In this document: positions 28,024 to 36,462 of the stretch, in pieces
Layout of the letters: every line of letters starts with the position of its first letter
How positions within the stretch are numbered: the stretch's first letter is position 1
Source: Aphrophora alni
Lineage: Eukaryota > Arthropoda > Insecta > Hemiptera > Aphrophoridae
NCBI GenBank assembly: GCA_963513935.1
Contig: OY740769.1
Coordinates: 68,468,984-68,532,983, forward strand
Length of the DNA stretch: 64,000 nt
Reading direction: 5' to 3'
The notes under the pieces: generated by a model
Told to the model about the DNA's origin: nothing
The model's input: only the letters and a program-made list of their open reading frames with translations
Databases searched by the model: none
Program-made: the position numbers and the translations under genes

Positions 28024-28146
28024 CTCAATTAAAGTGAAACATTAATTGTTAGTAATAAGATTGTTTGTAGAATAAGTAATATAATATTGTTGCAGGAAAA
28101 TTTGTGTTAGGTTATATTATAGAATAAAAGTAGAATTGTGTTTTTT

Positions 28147-29613
28147 ATGCTAACTAGAAGTAGGAAAAGGGTATTGGATTTAAAAATGGCTAATGAAAAT
28201 GAAATTAATAATCAATTGGGGTTAGAGGCCGAAAATTTTAATCAAGAAGGGAATGAATTAGGAATGTTAGACAACAATAGAGGGCTAGAATTAGAAAATG
28301 GCGTAGATTCACGGGCGGTAGACAGAAATGTAGGCATAGCAACAACGACGGAAGGATAGTTGGGAGACGCGAACATGACAAGTTTACTAGCTTTTCTGAA
28401 AAATATGGAAGAAACTAGGGAAAAATCCGAAAAAGAAAAATGGGAGGAAATCCGTAAAATAAGGAAAGAAAATAAGAAAAACGCAGAAGAAATCAAAAAT
28501 AGTGTAGCCTCAGTTGAAGTAAGATTAAACAAGAAAATCGAGGAGCGTTTTGACGGGATAAACAGCCGCGTCGAAAAAATAGAACAATCGGTCGCGGAAA
28601 TTCGATCGGGCTTCGACGAAAAGCTGAAGAAAACGGAGGAAGAAATCGGCGTTCGAATAAGTGGATATCGCGCGGAATCGGAGAATCGCGTAAAAGAGAT
28701 CGAAAACCGTGGAGTGATCGTGAACGCAAGAATAGAAGAACTCGCGGAAAAGGACGTAGAAATCGGGGAGAAATGCGTAAGAAATTTCGAAAGTAGCAAC
28801 ACAAAAATCGACGAAGTTGCGAAGAAGACAGCTGAAGTTGCGCAGAAACTCGTCGATTTAGATAGGAAAATTAAGAATGTACGAAACACAGGTGAAGGCT
28901 ATATTAACGAACCGGAAGTAAGGAATATCAGTTTTTCAGGGAAGGAGCGTTTTCCGATACAATTTCTTAATATTATGAAAGAAATAAGCGAAAGTACCCT
29001 AAGAAATAGTATTAATTGGATCAGCAGATATCTTAAAGACGAGGCGTTGATTTGGTGGGAATTGCATCGAAGTAGTGTAAAGGAATTCAAGGAATTTGAG
29101 TACAACTTTAGGGAAAAGTATTTTAATGAAATCATTCAGGCTAAGATAAGGGACCAGCTAGAATTCGGAAAATTTCACGGGAGGATGGGCGGTGAAGCTA
29201 TTTCGTATGTAGAGAATTTAATGCTACAGTGTTCGGAATTAAGCCCACCATTAACAGAAGATCAGCAAGTCTATAAGACAGGGAAACATTTTCACCCTAA
29301 TGTATTAATAGCTGTAATTACAAGGGGAATTAAAAAGAAGCAAGATTTTATTAAATTATTAATGGAATTCGAGCATGCAAAAATCGAGCGGTTTCATGAA
29401 AGGGAAAGAACCGATGAAAATAAAAGGGAGTATGATAACAGACAAAACAATTGGGGTAGACCGATGAATGACAGACCGACCCATTGGCGTGAAAACAATG
29501 ACCGACGACAAGAATGGCGAGGGGCAGGGTACAATGCACGTGCGAGCAATGACCCTAGAAGTCAAGACAGGCGAGTTGTAAAGGAACAAATTCCAAACAG
29601 AAAGGAAAAGTGA
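28147..29613 (+). CDS. Gag polyprotein, interrupted by an in-frame TAG
   Basis: Gag is the structural protein of the retrotransposon particle. The frame opens at ATG 28147 (MLTRSRKR), meets a TAG at 28357-28359, and then stays open in the same frame to TGA 29611-29613. A shorter start at ATG 28375 is possible. The middle is a long acidic-basic coiled-coil-like stretch rich in E and K. It is followed by a capsid-like region with INWISRYLKDEALIWWELH and EKYFNEI, typical of retrotransposon Gag. The C-terminus is arginine-rich and has no CCHC zinc knuckle, so RNA binding probably uses basic residues. The TAG may be a nonsense mutation or may define the real start downstream. Confidence 0.8.
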
Positions 29614-29670
29614 AATTCACAAGGGGACGTAAGCCATGACCGACAAGGAGATTTACGACATACTAGCATA

Positions 29671-30338
29671 ATGAATACGTTATTTACAGACCTAAAGGAT
29701 TGTTTAGAAGCCAAGGATAACCCATGTTTAATAGATAAGAATTTAACTAAATGTCCCGAAATAAAAATAGAATTTAATAAATTAAAATTACAAGCGTTAG
29801 TGGATACAGGTTGCGAGTTTAATTCCTTGTCGGAACGGTATTATTTCGAAAACAAAGAAATAATGGGAAAATTTGAAGAATTACCAGTTGCCGGAGTAAA
29901 GGTAATAGGGGCTACAGGTTTACGTTCGAAAAATGTGAAAAAACAGATTATTATTAAGACAAAGGTAGGACAGTTCATGATAGACATTCATTTCATCATA
30001 GTACCAGAATTAATTAGGAATTGCATATTAGGATTAGACTTTTTAGTGAAAAATAAGGCTGTCGTCGATTTTATTAGTAATAAGTTAGAATTAAATACCA
30101 TTGCTGAAGATAATTATGGTATAAAGGGAGAAATTATGTTTGAGGACCCGGAAGAAAAATACAATCAAACGCTAATCCAACACATTATTAAGGAAGATTA
30201 TGAAACCAGTCAGGAAGAAATTTTTAGTAAAATTAATGATTTAGGGCATATTTCAGAAGAACAAAGGCAGCAATTAAACAAAATTTTGATTAAGTATAAA
30301 AATGTATTTTGTAAAAAACCAGGATTAATAAAAACTTA
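29671..30338 (+). CDS. Pol, 5' part: aspartic protease (split by insertion)
   Basis: This part carries the retroviral-type protease: ALVDTGCEF with the catalytic DTG at residues 45-47, and a GLDFL flap-side motif near residue 128. It lies in the same frame as gag. After the gag TGA the 19 codons before ATG 29671 are all open, so a Gag-Pol product by stop readthrough or reinitiation is conceivable. The frame is cut at 30338, exactly where the DNA element is inserted, and the apparent stop at 30337-30339 uses the first base of that element. The remainder of pol resumes at 45515 in a compatible frame. Confidence 0.85.
30333..30338 (+). repeat. 6-bp target-site duplication, left copy
   Basis: AACTTA directly precedes the left TIR and recurs at 45509-45514 directly after the right TIR. 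A 6-bp duplication is the length produced by Maverick/Polinton integrases. Confidence 0.93.
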
Positions 30339-30372
30339 AGTAGAGATCCGGTCAGTTTGGCACAAAAATGGT

Positions 30373-30660
30373 GGGGGTACCCCCACCCCTCCCCCTCTCC
30401 CCTTGGCCCCTCCCCCTTTGCCCCTCCCCCCTTTGCCCCTCCCCCTTGCCCCTCCCCCTTTGCCCCTCCCCTTTAGGCCCCTTCCCTTCCCCCATTGGTC
30501 CACCACCCCTCCCCCTGCCCCTCCCCTGTAGGCCCCTCCCCTTTAGGCCCCTTCCCTTCCCCCATTGGTCCCCCCACCTCCTCCCACCCCTCCCCCTGCC
30601 CCTCCCCTGTAGGCCCCTCCCCTTTAGGCCCCTTCCCTTCCCCCATTGGTCCCCCCACCT
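30373..30660. repeat. C-rich minisatellite in left TIR
   Basis: Tandem pyrimidine-rich units lie just inside the element end. The inner ones are about 75-80 bp long and contain CCCTGTAGGCCCCTCCCCTTTAGG and CCCCATTGGTCC. The other strand is strongly G-rich with many GGGG runs, so G-quadruplex formation is plausible. Long GEG/PLP-type open frames across it are repeat artefacts. Confidence 0.9.
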
Positions 30661-30732
30661 GTAACGTATTATTGTTGTCGAGACACACACATGACGTCAT
30701 ACACACATGACGTCATACACTTAACTTTTTTA

Positions 30733-30804
30733 ATACCAGCGGGATTCGAACCTATGAAGTTTGGATTTGAAGGCGGACACGCTACCGACTGAGCTATCGT
30801 GCAT
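30733..30804 (-). other. tRNA-like pol III box module in left TIR
   Basis: Read on the minus strand it has TAGCTCAGTCGG, a good A box, and GGTTCGAATCC, a perfect B box, about 40 bases apart. Acceptor and anticodon arms do not pair properly, so it is tRNA-derived and not a working tRNA. It may serve as an RNA polymerase III promoter near the element end or be a fossil of a SINE head. The same module occurs in the right TIR and, degenerate, at 17058-17142 and 17405-17455. Confidence 0.65.
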
Positions 30805-30805
30805 A

Positions 30806-31680
30806 GTATTACAAGTCGGATATTTAACGCAGTATATAAGCCGCCATGTTGTAACCGCAATAATGTGTTATATATATATATATATATAATGTGTTAAGAT
30901 AGTTAACCTAACCTATAAGTGTCCTACTTTTGCCCATCCACAGCCTATCAGCTGTTACAATAATGTGTTATATAATTATATATAATGTGTTAAGATAGTT
31001 AACCTAAAGTTCCCCACTTTTGCCCATCCACAGCCAATCAGCTGTTACTATAATGTGTTATATATTTATATAATGTGTTAAGATAGTTAACCTAACCTCA
31101 TAGTATTACAAGTCGGATATTTAACGCAGTATATAAGCCGCCATGTTGTAACCGAACGCCAGAACATTTCGTAGAAGTACGAACCCCTTACCGTAAGACT
31201 TACCGAGTTTTTCGCGACCGCGAAAAACTCGCGTACGTCTTACGGTATGGGTTCTGAGTCGTACCTCTAGGTTACTCTGACAACAAATAGTAGTGTCCAA
31301 ATTGTAATGTGCTTGTGTTAACCTAACCTATAAGTTTCTGCCTACCACAGCCAATCAGCTGTTACAATAATGTGTTATATATATATATAATGTGTTATAT
31401 ATTTATATAATGTGTTAAGATAGTTAACCGTGTCCTACTTTTGCCCATCCACAGCCTATCAGCTGGTACAATTAATGTGTTATTATATAATGTGTTAAGA
31501 TAGTTAACCTATAAGTTTCCTACCTTTGCCCATCCACAGCCAATCAGCTGTTACAATAATGTGTTATATATATATATAATGTGTTATATATTTATATAAT
31601 GTGTTATATAACGTGTTAAGATAGTTAACCTACTTTTGCCCACCACGACCTAGGTACATTTAATGTGTTAAACGTAGTTT
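30806..31680. repeat. AT/CCAAT/E-box repeat array with palindrome in left TIR
   Basis: Five to six imperfect repeats of about 90-110 bp combine AATGTGTTATATATA, AAGATAGTTAACCTA, TTTGCCCATCCACAG, CCAATCAGCTG (a CCAAT box joined to an E-box) and TTACAATAATG. A 50-bp word ending GCAGTATATAAGCCGCCATG occurs twice (about 30806 and 31098). At 31183-31253 lies a long palindrome centred on TTTTTCGCGACCGCGAAAAA. This looks like a promoter or replication/packaging region, but no function is shown by sequence alone. Confidence 0.7.
31183..31253. repeat. 70-bp near-perfect palindrome in left TIR
   Basis: ACCCCTTACCGTAAGAC and GAGTTTTTCGCG on the left are mirrored by CGCGAAAAACTC and GTCTTACGGTATGGGT on the right, around a two-base centre, with a few mismatches. 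It is conserved in the right TIR at about 44594-44665. Such a hairpin in a terminal repeat recalls replication or resolution structures of linear DNA viruses, but that is an inference. Confidence 0.8.
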
Positions 31681-31785
31681 CCTCCGTTGTCTACCAGGGT
31701 GTAGCACATGTGTTTATGTATCGTGTTAAAATATTGTTAACCTATGCTTACCACAGCCCACACGGGTGTTAGTCTGGCCACTATT

Positions 31786-31990
31786 TAACAACCGAAATAT
31801 ATTCTTACCAACCAAAACCAACCGATTTACCAACCGAAATATACTTTTACCAACCGATTCACCAACCAAAACCAACCGATTTACCAACCAAAACCAACCG
31901 ATTTACCAACCAAAATATACTTTTACCAACCGAAATATACTTTTAGCAACCGATTTTCCAACCGAAATACACTTTTAGCAACCCAAACAT
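31786..31990. repeat. CCAACCGAAATATA tandem repeats in left TIR
   Basis: Short units alternate between CAACCGAAATATACTTTTA, CCAACCGATTTA and CCAACCAAAA over about 200 bp. The open frame that crosses it is only repeat translation. The mirror copy is at about 43865-44060. Confidence 0.85.
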
Positions 31991-32025
31991 CCAACCGATA
32001 TACCTCGACCCGCGGACTTTGCTCC

Positions 32026-32220
32026 CCCCTGCGGGAACCCCCCCCCACCACCACCCCCACCACCACCTCCCACCACCACCTCCCAGCGCGTCTGCGTGTG
32101 TTGAAGTGAAAAAATTGGACGAGAATTGCTTCCCCCTGCGGGAACCCCCCACTGGCTGGGGGAACCCCCCACCACCACCCCCCAGCGCGTGTGTGTAGGT
32201 TGAAGTGACAGCATTGGACG
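32026..32220. repeat. C-rich (CCACCA) block and direct repeats in left TIR
   Basis: CCCCCACCACCACC stretches are followed by two direct copies of a module beginning GCGCGT, with TTGAAGTGA and ATTGGACGA. The mirror is at 43626-43815. No gene is visible. Confidence 0.7.
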
Positions 32221-32646
32221 ACAAGCGGTCACGTGACCAAATGGACGATTGGTCGAGAATAACTCATATAGGTAAGAAAGGGGGGTCGCGTCGACTACCT
32301 CGTTTCGGCTACCATTCCAAGGTGTGTAGGTCAGGTTCTGACTGGTCTAGCCGGATTGTACAACAGTGCGTAACAGTGCGCATGCGTACTACTCGCTGAA
32401 AGGAGAGTGTCTACAGGTTACTCCATCTACTACCAGAGTGTAGCACTGGTCAAACAAGTTAAAACAAGGTGACTCACACGGTTGGTAAATAATATGAAAA
32501 CGTGTAGATGTTTTAATAATGTATTCTCTCAGTTTAAAAAAGTTACATTACAGAGTACTATAATAATAACGAGAATAAACACAGAGTTGAGTCAACTACC
32601 CAACCAATCCATGGTCCCCAGATTATTTTTTGAGTCACACACAAAC

Positions 32647-33334
32647 TTACAACATTACATTCCTATATTTACATCTCCGAAACATACACCTGCACAAGTC
32701 ACCATGACAGTCTGACTGTTTACAAAATAATAAGTCTTTAATATAAAACTTTTGACAGTTCAGTACACAACAACTATAACACTGGTCCGATACAGTTCCT
32801 GTGCCAACAGTGGTTGTCGTAGATAAGCTGTACAGATCCATTACCGGTACGTTCCAATACCTGCACCTACAATGACAAAAGCTGAATGCCTGGCACTTTG
32901 TACATGCCAGGCCGTCAACTTGACATTCGGGTGCTTTAAAACATTTGTTAGCACAACAGTACCCGGTCAATTGTTGAGGCCGTACTATTACTGGAACACT
33001 GTACGACTTCCTTGAGCGGCAGTCGGCAAGCAAACAAGTGCACAGGTTTCCGTAACAATCTGGTTTTGTACAAAACACCAGATCTTTTAATTTGATCTTC
33101 TTACATGCGTTACCAGAGCACACGTAGGATTCCAGCGTCTTACACAATTCCTGAAAAAGCAGAAAATAATTCGTTAAAATAAGCTTGTCCTCTGTGTTTT
33201 ACGGGGTTGGAACCGTCATCCGGTACAGTGAAGCCATAACAGAGCCCACATTACAAGCCGGGGCAAGCAGAAGGCTTTACCCCTTGTGGAAATAGCCCCA
33301 AATCCATCGCTATTTCCTGTGACCACCACTCCAT
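32647..33334 (-). CDS. Cysteine-rich protein, two exons (left TIR copy)
   Basis: I predict complement(join(32647..33150, 33281..33334)), 185 residues. Exon 1 starts at an ATG and codes MEWWSQEIAMDLGLFPQG. It ends in phase 0 at a GTAAAG donor. A 130-base intron ends in CTGCTTTTTCAG, and exon 2 continues in frame with ELCKTLESYVC. Exon 2 alone has no ATG before residue 100 or so, which supports splicing. The protein is dominated by cysteines and has two related modules, (K/Y)IKLKDLVFC..DCYGNLC and FYIKDLLFC..DCHGDLC, suggesting metal binding or a disulfide fold. Its function is unknown. The outward transcription continues the direction of the main gene block. The right copy differs at a few residues. 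Confidence 0.7.
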
Positions 33335-33439
33335 TACAAAATTGTGGCCTCCAAATTTTTTTTTGAGTTTTTAAATTTTTTTGTATTATTTTGTTTACGC
33401 TTTGACTCCGTGCCCAAATTGTACCTCATTCAAAGTTTA

Positions 33440-33586
33440 TCAAGTCTTTCGACTGCGCCAGTGACCTTCAAACAGGTTTACGGGAGAATCAACTCCACTC
33501 CAGGGACCTCCATACAACCTTGCGGGCTTTTTAGTTCCACACCAGAGGGTATCACACATACACAGATGCTGGTCAGGTATCTTCAT
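33440..33586 (-). CDS. Small 48-residue ORF (left TIR copy)
   Basis: The ORF starts MKIPDQHLCMCDTLWC and ends GHWRSRKT. It lies 17 bases after the stop of the nuclease-like gene and before the cysteine-rich gene. One difference from the right copy is a synonymous AGT/AGC change. The region is still recognisable in the decayed relic at 24600-24760, including MKIP and GGAGCGGAGTT, which suggests long-term conservation. Tryptophans, glycines and several cysteines are frequent. I recognise no family. It may be a small real protein or a conserved leader ORF. Confidence 0.5.
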   Translation of the reverse strand: MKIPDQHLCMCDTLWCGTKKPARLYGGPWSGVDSPVNLFEGHWRSRKT

Positions 33587-33603
33587 ACCGTCCCCGCGAC
33601 CTT

Positions 33604-34053
33604 TTAGACAAGGAGTAAATCGTAATAACTTTTAGCACTTTTTAGTGCACATTTACTATCTACGTTACTATTATGCTGAGGTAATATACAGTTAATGTCT
33701 CCACTATGGGAGAATTTCTCTTCTTGAGGCAATTCCATGACGTGAGGATGGAATTGTCTCAAAAACAGTGCCTTTTCCAATCCTTTTGTGAAAAGTGTTG
33801 CAAAAGGCTTGCACAAAGTGCGTATCGTGTCCTCGTTGTAAGGTACACCGCCTTCATCCCATCTGATATAGTGAAAACGTGATTGTAGCCAACGAGCCGA
33901 TTTTTGAGATTTTTCGTTAAGGAGAGAAAATCTGTAGGGCGGTTTAAAGACTGTAACACTTTGAAATTGATCACCGACAATGACCAATTCTTTGACTATA
34001 TACTTGTTGTCGTTATCGTGAAACGCGTGAAATTCAACTACCGCCGTCTGCAT
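33604..34053 (-). CDS. Small protein of unknown function, possibly nuclease-like
   Basis: The protein has 149 residues from ATG 34053, and its start overlaps the end of the upstream gene by 20 bases. Visible patterns are VVEFHAFHDNDNKYIVKELVI near the N-terminus, ARWLQSRFHYIRWDEGGVPY in the middle, and FTKGLEKALFLRQFHPHV followed by CALKSAKSYYDLLL at the end. The order of an early acidic strand, a VxxKGxEK-like helix and a C-terminal CAL motif reminds me of DEDD-type exonuclease folds recurring in Maverick-like elements, but the catalytic residues cannot be assigned with certainty. The last 126 residues lie in the TIR, so the right TIR carries a 5'-truncated copy. Confidence 0.55.
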   Translation of the reverse strand: MQTAVVEFHAFHDNDNKYIVKELVIVGDQFQSVTVFKPPYRFSLLNEKSQKSARWLQSRFHYIRWDEGGVPYNEDTIRTLCKPFATLFTKGLEKALFLRQFHPHVMELPQEEKFSHSGDINCILPQHNSNVDSKCALKSAKSYYDLLLV

Positions 34054-34606
34054 GTTTTTTAAACAAGCTCACTTCGTCGTACAGTTTGTCCGCTTCGGGG
34101 AGTGTGCTAGATACGAGCTCATCGCTGGCCAAGATCTCAATGATGTAGGAGCGTAACTCTTCCTCGATATAAAACAATTCGGCGACACGTCTGGACACGA
34201 GCGGCATACTCTCCTCGAATAGCCTCCATTCGTCAGCGTTCAAGGTCATACAATGTTGCCCATCGTACAATTGAACGTAACGGTTACCGAAAGTAGTCCG
34301 TACTATTACGTCACCGATACTCATGGCGAATTTTAACGTACTCTTGCTGCCGAGAGCAGCCGTTATAGATTTTAAATGAATCGACAATTCGTCAAGTAGA
34401 TTATGATTGAAGTAAACAAATTTTTTACCACTCTGTACTAAAAGTCCGAGAGTGAAACCCGTATGCTGGAACAAACCGGTTGCTATGAATTTAGTGCACT
34501 CTTTGTTTAGGAAATGAACGGATTTAAGAAAAATTCCCAAAGGGAGGTTAGGTGGTACCTGACGTTTGGTAGGAGCTCGCTCCACGTCCATCTTGCTCGG
34601 ATCCAT
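34034..34606 (-). CDS. Small protein, possible PC4-like ssDNA-binding domain
   Basis: The protein has 190 residues from ATG 34606 (MDPSKMDVERAP). The upstream frame has no ATG. The middle contains FAMSIGDVIVRTTFGNRYVQLYDG followed by HCMTLNADEWRLFEESMPLV. Strand-turn-strand segments ending in an L-x-x-x-W-x-x-L helix recall the transcriptional coactivator PC4/p15 single-stranded-DNA-binding fold. That assignment is an inference from pattern only. The gene lies 25 bases after the stop of the preceding gene and overlaps the next by 20 bases, consistent with one polycistronic message. A role in replication or late transcription would fit an element that has no polymerase of its own. Confidence 0.6.
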   Translation of the reverse strand: MDPSKMDVERAPTKRQVPPNLPLGIFLKSVHFLNKECTKFIATGLFQHTGFTLGLLVQSGKKFVYFNHNLLDELSIHLKSITAALGSKSTLKFAMSIGDVIVRTTFGNRYVQLYDGQHCMTLNADEWRLFEESMPLVSRRVAELFYIEEELRSYIIEILASDELVSSTLPEADKLYDEVSLFKKHADGGS

Positions 34607-34631
34607 GGTCTCGACTGACCGACGGCGACAG

Positions 34632-35075
34632 TTACAACTGACTACTTTGATAAAACGACGAAAGATTGTGCAAATAACCTTTCTCAAGTTCCGGTTCGAT
34701 TAGAACCAATGGGAACTCGTGTAGACGAGCATCATCGAAATCGAATTGATAGTATTTTTCGCCGCTTATATCATCCTCCCCACAACTGACACAATAATGG
34801 TTGCGATAAACCATCCCCACCCCACCCACTAAAACGTAAACCGAATCCGAAGACGGGCCGATGTTACCCGAAGATAGCCGACTCTTTAAACCTGTATAGA
34901 CGTGTTCCGATACTTGCGACTTATCGACATGATATTTGTCGTCATCGTCGCCATCGTAGATATACTCTGTGAATGTCAAGGTCAACTGATTGTCTATTTC
35001 AGTAGGGTTGAATAAATAATATAGTTTGCTTTCGCTAAAAAAGTCCTCTAAATCCGATAATCTATCCTTAGGCAC
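34632..35075 (-). CDS. Small acidic protein of unknown function
   Basis: The protein has about 147 residues. The open frame reaches back to about 35172, but I find no in-frame ATG near the apparent start, and the codon at 35075 is GTG. Either translation starts at a non-AUG codon or an upstream exon is spliced in (ACATACCCAG just upstream is a weak acceptor candidate). Features are an acidic DGDDDDK run, YVLVGGVGMVYRNHYCVSCG with a CxxC pair, YYQFDFDDARLHEFPLVLIEPELE, and a HNLSSFY end. The compact hydrophobic-acidic pattern looks like a genuine protein. No family was recognised. It sits between the probable major capsid gene and the PC4-like gene. Confidence 0.6.
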   Translation of the reverse strand: MPKDRLSDLEDFFSESKLYYLFNPTEIDNQLTLTFTEYIYDGDDDDKYHVDKSQVSEHVYTGLKSRLSSGNIGPSSDSVYVLVGGVGMVYRNHYCVSCGEDDISGEKYYQFDFDDARLHEFPLVLIEPELEKGYLHNLSSFYQSSQL

Positions 35076-35173
35076 GAGCGACTCCTGGGTATGTGGTGCA
35101 CATGATGTCTCGACCGTGAATGACTGGTTCGATAATTGTATCGCGTTATAAGAGAGACTGTGCGCATGCGCAT

Positions 35174-36361
35174 CTATTCCACTACCTTTCTAACCGTGCC
35201 CGTAAGGAGATTGTACACAATATGCGAGTCGTGTAAAATCAGACAATAGGCTGTAGTAGTTGCAGGTATATTGGCGGAAGTTTCTATTTCTAGTCTGACA
35301 TCCACGGGACCAGATTTAATAGAATCGTTCTGTTTTGAACAATCGATTACGAAGAGAGGACAATCTGTAAAAGATTGTAAATCTAGACTGGGCAAGGACT
35401 CGTGCGTATAGTACGATTCTTGGAATCTATGGTACATTTCGTACAATGTGGAAATATCGCCGTTAATATTATCGTAAGGAAAATACTGTGAATTTAGATA
35501 GAGTTTTAAATTTGAAAGGCCGCACTTGTCAAACACAGAGGCATCCTTTTTGATCTGATTTTTTCTATCTGTTTGGAAGGCTAGAATAACATAGCGTGGT
35601 TTTTCCAGCTGATTAGCGGTTTTAATTGTCCACGAAATCTGATTTGTTTGCGGCACTATTGGATACTCGTGTAACTCCCAACTACGAAACGGAACATGGA
35701 CAGGTTCGTCTCTTTCGATCATTTTCAAAAGATTCAATCGGAGTGAATCTGAAACCGTCACATAAGGCACTCTCCAGTGTATACTAGTTATCTTTAGATT
35801 AACGGTTGTAGCATCATCACTGTATACAGCGTTCAAATCGGAGGCCGAACGTAAGAGCACTAGTTCCTGTTTTACGTTCAGTACAATCCGTTGGTAGTCT
35901 TCGAAAAAGCCCATCAACAGCTTCAGTGGTACAGAGAGGGAAAAGTTTGAAACGGTAGCCATCCCACCGGCTCCCAACCACCCTGCGTTGCTGAATTTAT
36001 TCTTCTCACTCTCTCGCAACGACAATAGATTTTTAATGGTACTCGTGATGCCTACATTTCTCGTACGGTCCACTTCGCTACCGGCAAATTCGTATCTAAT
36101 ATCGTCAAATAGAAAGTCTACGGCATTGTTGACCAATTTCACCGTTGCAGCAGTGCCGTCCGCTTTTGTACCGCTCAGTGTTCCTTTTATATGCAATATA
36201 CTACCAAACGGTGCTGTGATCACGTCCTGATGATTTATGGGAATACGAATTTCATCTTTATTACCGTACGTTGATGACGCATAAGGTCTGTGCGAATGGT
36301 ATTCCAGACCACTGATGACGTCATTGTATTCTGCTGCACTATCTATTGCCAGTAGATCCAT
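35174..36361 (-). CDS. Probable major capsid protein (jelly-roll type)
   Basis: The protein has 395 residues from ATG 36361. The long, even beta-rich sequence has no charged low-complexity parts. The C-terminal half has the arrangement seen in double-jelly-roll capsid proteins of Polintons and adintoviruses: a segment PRYVILAFQTDRKNQ, then SNLKLYLNSQYFPYDN, a helix-rich YEMYHRFQESYYTHE, then FVIDCSKQ and VDVRLEIETSANIPATT before the terminal strands. The first half has VTAPFGSILHIKGTL and VDFLFDDIRYEFAG. It lies 101 bases after the minor-capsid-like gene and next to protease and ATPase genes, which supports a virion role. Capsid identity is inferred; a structure prediction would be decisive. 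Confidence 0.7.
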   Translation of the reverse strand: MDLLAIDSAAEYNDVISGLEYHSHRPYASSTYGNKDEIRIPINHQDVITAPFGSILHIKGTLSGTKADGTAATVKLVNNAVDFLFDDIRYEFAGSEVDRTRNVGITSTIKNLLSLRESEKNKFSNAGWLGAGGMATVSNFSLSVPLKLLMGFFEDYQRIVLNVKQELVLLRSASDLNAVYSDDATTVNLKITSIHWRVPYVTVSDSLRLNLLKMIERDEPVHVPFRSWELHEYPIVPQTNQISWTIKTANQLEKPRYVILAFQTDRKNQIKKDASVFDKCGLSNLKLYLNSQYFPYDNINGDISTLYEMYHRFQESYYTHESLPSLDLQSFTDCPLFVIDCSKQNDSIKSGPVDVRLEIETSANIPATTTAYCLILHDSHIVYNLLTGTVRKVVE

Positions 36362-36462
36362 TTTTCACTTTAAATCCCAAAGCCGAGAGAAAACGTATAT
36401 TTCTAGCTGTTAACTCTGTCGAGTTTGAACGTACACTGATACTGTTCTTATAACGTTGTCCA

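Larger units (their letters stand above)
30339..33982. repeat. Left terminal inverted repeat (about 3.64 kb)
   Basis: It is the reverse complement of 41859-45508 with only scattered differences. From outside in it holds the terminal AGTAGAGATC, a C-rich minisatellite, paired TGACGTCAT words, a tRNA-like module, an AT/CCAAT repeat array with a 70-bp palindrome, a CCAACCGAAATATA repeat, a second C-rich stretch, and then the cysteine-rich gene, the 48-residue ORF and most of the nuclease-like gene. The inner limit is where GACAATG at 33976-33982 stops matching the right copy. Confidence 0.92.

Noticed and set aside
28242..28889. 215-codon minus-strand open frame inside gag
   Set aside because: Ser/Phe-rich antisense shadow of the Glu/Lys-rich gag coding strand.
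30352..30710. Gly/Glu- and Pro-rich open frames at the TIR ends
   Set aside because: They are translations of the C-rich minisatellite in several frames on both strands, mirrored at 45137-45549, with no start context or domain.
30733..30804. Functional tRNA gene
   Set aside because: A and B boxes are good, but acceptor, D and anticodon stems do not pair, so it is tRNA-derived only.
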